NCBI GenBank assembly: GCA_026002595.1
Contig: BOBW01000107.1
Location: 1-5,269 of the forward strand
Direction of reading: 5' to 3'
Length of the DNA stretch: 5,269 nucleotides
DNA from: Spirochaetia bacterium
Lineage (GTDB): Bacteria > Spirochaetota > Spirochaetia > Treponematales > Breznakiellaceae
In this document: positions 4,663 to 5,269 of the stretch, in pieces
Position numbering within the stretch: the first letter of the stretch is position 1
Layout: each line of letters starts with the position of its first letter
Made by a program: the position numbers and the translations under genes
Notes under the pieces: model-generated
The model's input: only the letters and a program-made list of their open reading frames with translations
Told to the model about the DNA's origin: nothing
Database searches by the model: none

Positions 4663-5070
4663 ATGAGGAAAGAATTTGTAATAGATGGTAATAAATTTGA
4701 TGATTTAGAAGGATTTTATGATGAAATTGATAATTTGCTCACAAAAGATTTGACTTGGAAAACGGGTCATAATTTTGCCGCATTTAATGATTTATTAAGA
4801 GGCGGATTTGGTGTGCATGAATATGGTGAACCAATATTATTAAGGTGGATAAATTTTCAAAAAAGTAAATCTGATTTTGGATATGATGCAACGGTAAAAT
4901 ATTATAAAGAAATATTAAGTAAATGCCATCCTGCAAATATTGAATATATAACAGAATTGCTAGAAAATGCGGAATATAATAAAGGGGAAACCTTGATGGA
5001 AATTATTATTGAAATAATTCTGGACACTAATAATTCTGGACATGATTGTATGTTAGAAACTATTGATTAG
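4663..5070 (+). CDS. Barstar-family RNase inhibitor (immunity protein)
   Basis: A 135-residue cytoplasmic protein of the barstar family, which blocks barnase-type ribonucleases by filling their active site. The N-terminus FVIDGNKFDDLEGFYDEI fits the first strand and helix. The family core TGHNFAAFNDLLRGGFG (residues 34-50) matches the barnase-binding helix of barstar. Asp43 aligns with the key Asp39 of barstar, while the position of Asp35 is Ala39. FGYDATVKYYKEILSKCHPAN (72-92, split here by the reader's alignment) is typical of the longer, roughly 130-residue branch of the family, so the C-terminal part is normal rather than an added domain. Start 4663 has AAGGA 6 nt upstream. No RNase gene lies in this cassette or the window, so the inhibitor is an orphan here. 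It could protect against an incoming or neighbour-delivered RNase toxin. Confidence 0.82.
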   Translation: MRKEFVIDGNKFDDLEGFYDEIDNLLTKDLTWKTGHNFAAFNDLLRGGFGVHEYGEPILLRWINFQKSKSDFGYDATVKYYKEILSKCHPANIEYITELLENAEYNKGETLMEIIIEIILDTNNSGHDCMLETID

Positions 5071-5115
5071 CATATTTATTTTATAGAACCGCAACAAGTA
5101 AATATTATGATATAG

Positions 5116-5131
5116 AATAATGGGGTACGGC
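5116..5131 (+). repeat. Cassette-shell repeat, copy in cassette 6
   Basis: AATAATGGGGTACGGC, identical to 2684-2699. It lies 46 bases downstream of the barstar-like stop, so here it is non-coding, and its last bases form part of the cassette's 3' arm. Confidence 0.8.
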
Positions 5132-5139
5132 AAAACGGC

Positions 5140-5269
5140 ATATAACATACGCTATACGCTGCGCCGCAGTAGCGGCTTGGCCTCCATAAAACCCCAGTCG
5201 GGCTTCGCCCTTTGTGGGGTTTTATTCCGGCACATTTTTGCGGTTGCTGGAAACCTTCGGTTTCCTTTA
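5140..5269 (+). repeat. attC site of cassette 6, type A, 3' part cut off (attC-6)
   Basis: R'' is ATATAAC (5140-5146) and L'' GCTATACG (5151-5158). These are followed by GCCGC-agta-GCGGC and the upper hairpin, as in other type A sites. The window ends inside the lower stem. From 5183 on it is identical to 1-87. If joined there, the completed site would be about 169 bp, the same as the other type A sites. Confidence 0.88.
5183..5269 (+). repeat. Terminal direct repeat, right copy
   Basis: These 87 bases are identical to bases 1-87. Joining the two copies gives a 5182-bp circle in which six cassettes and six complete attC sites are in register. Confidence 0.95.

Larger units (their letters stand above)
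4566..5269 (+). mobile_element. Integron gene cassette 6 (barstar-like), 3' end cut off
   Basis: One gene and a type A attC that runs off the window. The end arms are GTTATATGCC (4565-4574) with GGCATATAAC (5137-5146), then A4575/C5136 unpaired, then TTTTGCC (4576-4582) with GGCAAAA (5129-5135). If the window ends are joined through the 87-bp repeat, the cassette would be 737 bp and end at G120. Confidence 0.85.

Noticed and set aside
1..5269. The regularly spaced repeats as a CRISPR array
   Set aside because: The repeats are about 166-174 bp, structured, and separated by whole genes. The R and L boxes and crossover G/TT identify attC sites.

Overview
This window is a stretch of integron gene-cassette array. 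It has six cassettes, all read on the + strand, each made of one gene (one has a two-gene operon) followed by a long attC recombination site of about 166-174 bp. The AT-rich genes, the Sec and lipoprotein-type exports, the outer-membrane barrel and the form of the attC sites point to a spirochaete, most likely Treponema of the T. denticola group, which is known to carry a chromosomal integron. That assignment comes from recall of the family, not from a search. No integrase, attI or Pc promoter lies in the window.

Layout: the window opens inside an attC site (1-126). Cassette 1 (121-1011) carries an exported beta-barrel-like protein. Cassette 2 (1012-1906) carries a YefM-YoeB toxin-antitoxin pair under a palindromic operator. 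Cassette 3 (1907-2870) carries a putative lipoprotein. Cassette 4 (2871-3782) carries a left-handed beta-helix acetyltransferase whose coding start runs through five copies of a 7-bp repeat. Cassette 5 (3783-4565) carries a small secreted protein of unknown function. Cassette 6 (4566 to the window end) carries a barstar-family RNase inhibitor. There are two attC lineages: type A (sites at 1, 849, 2708, 4403, 5140) and type B (1739, 3623). They share one architecture but differ in the sequence of the stems.

Three things stand out. (1) Each cassette begins and ends with long, cassette-specific complementary arms, 10 bp plus a fixed mismatch at position 11 plus 2-9 bp. The arms would come together only in the excised circle. 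The mismatch is A/C on the top strand in all six cassettes, so it is a T/G wobble on the bottom strand, the strand integrases recombine. (2) Every cassette has its own promoter (TTGACA or TAGACA, about 17 bp, TATAAT-like box) 38-75 bp after its start, and two of these appear to give leaderless mRNAs. (3) The first and last 87 bases of the window are identical, so the sequence closes into a 5182-bp circle of six cassettes. This could be a real excised circle, a tandem duplication or an assembly-graph loop.

The cassettes do not form a pathway. They are independent, self-transcribed accessory functions: envelope proteins, a surface or metabolite acetyltransferase, an addiction module and an RNase-immunity protein.
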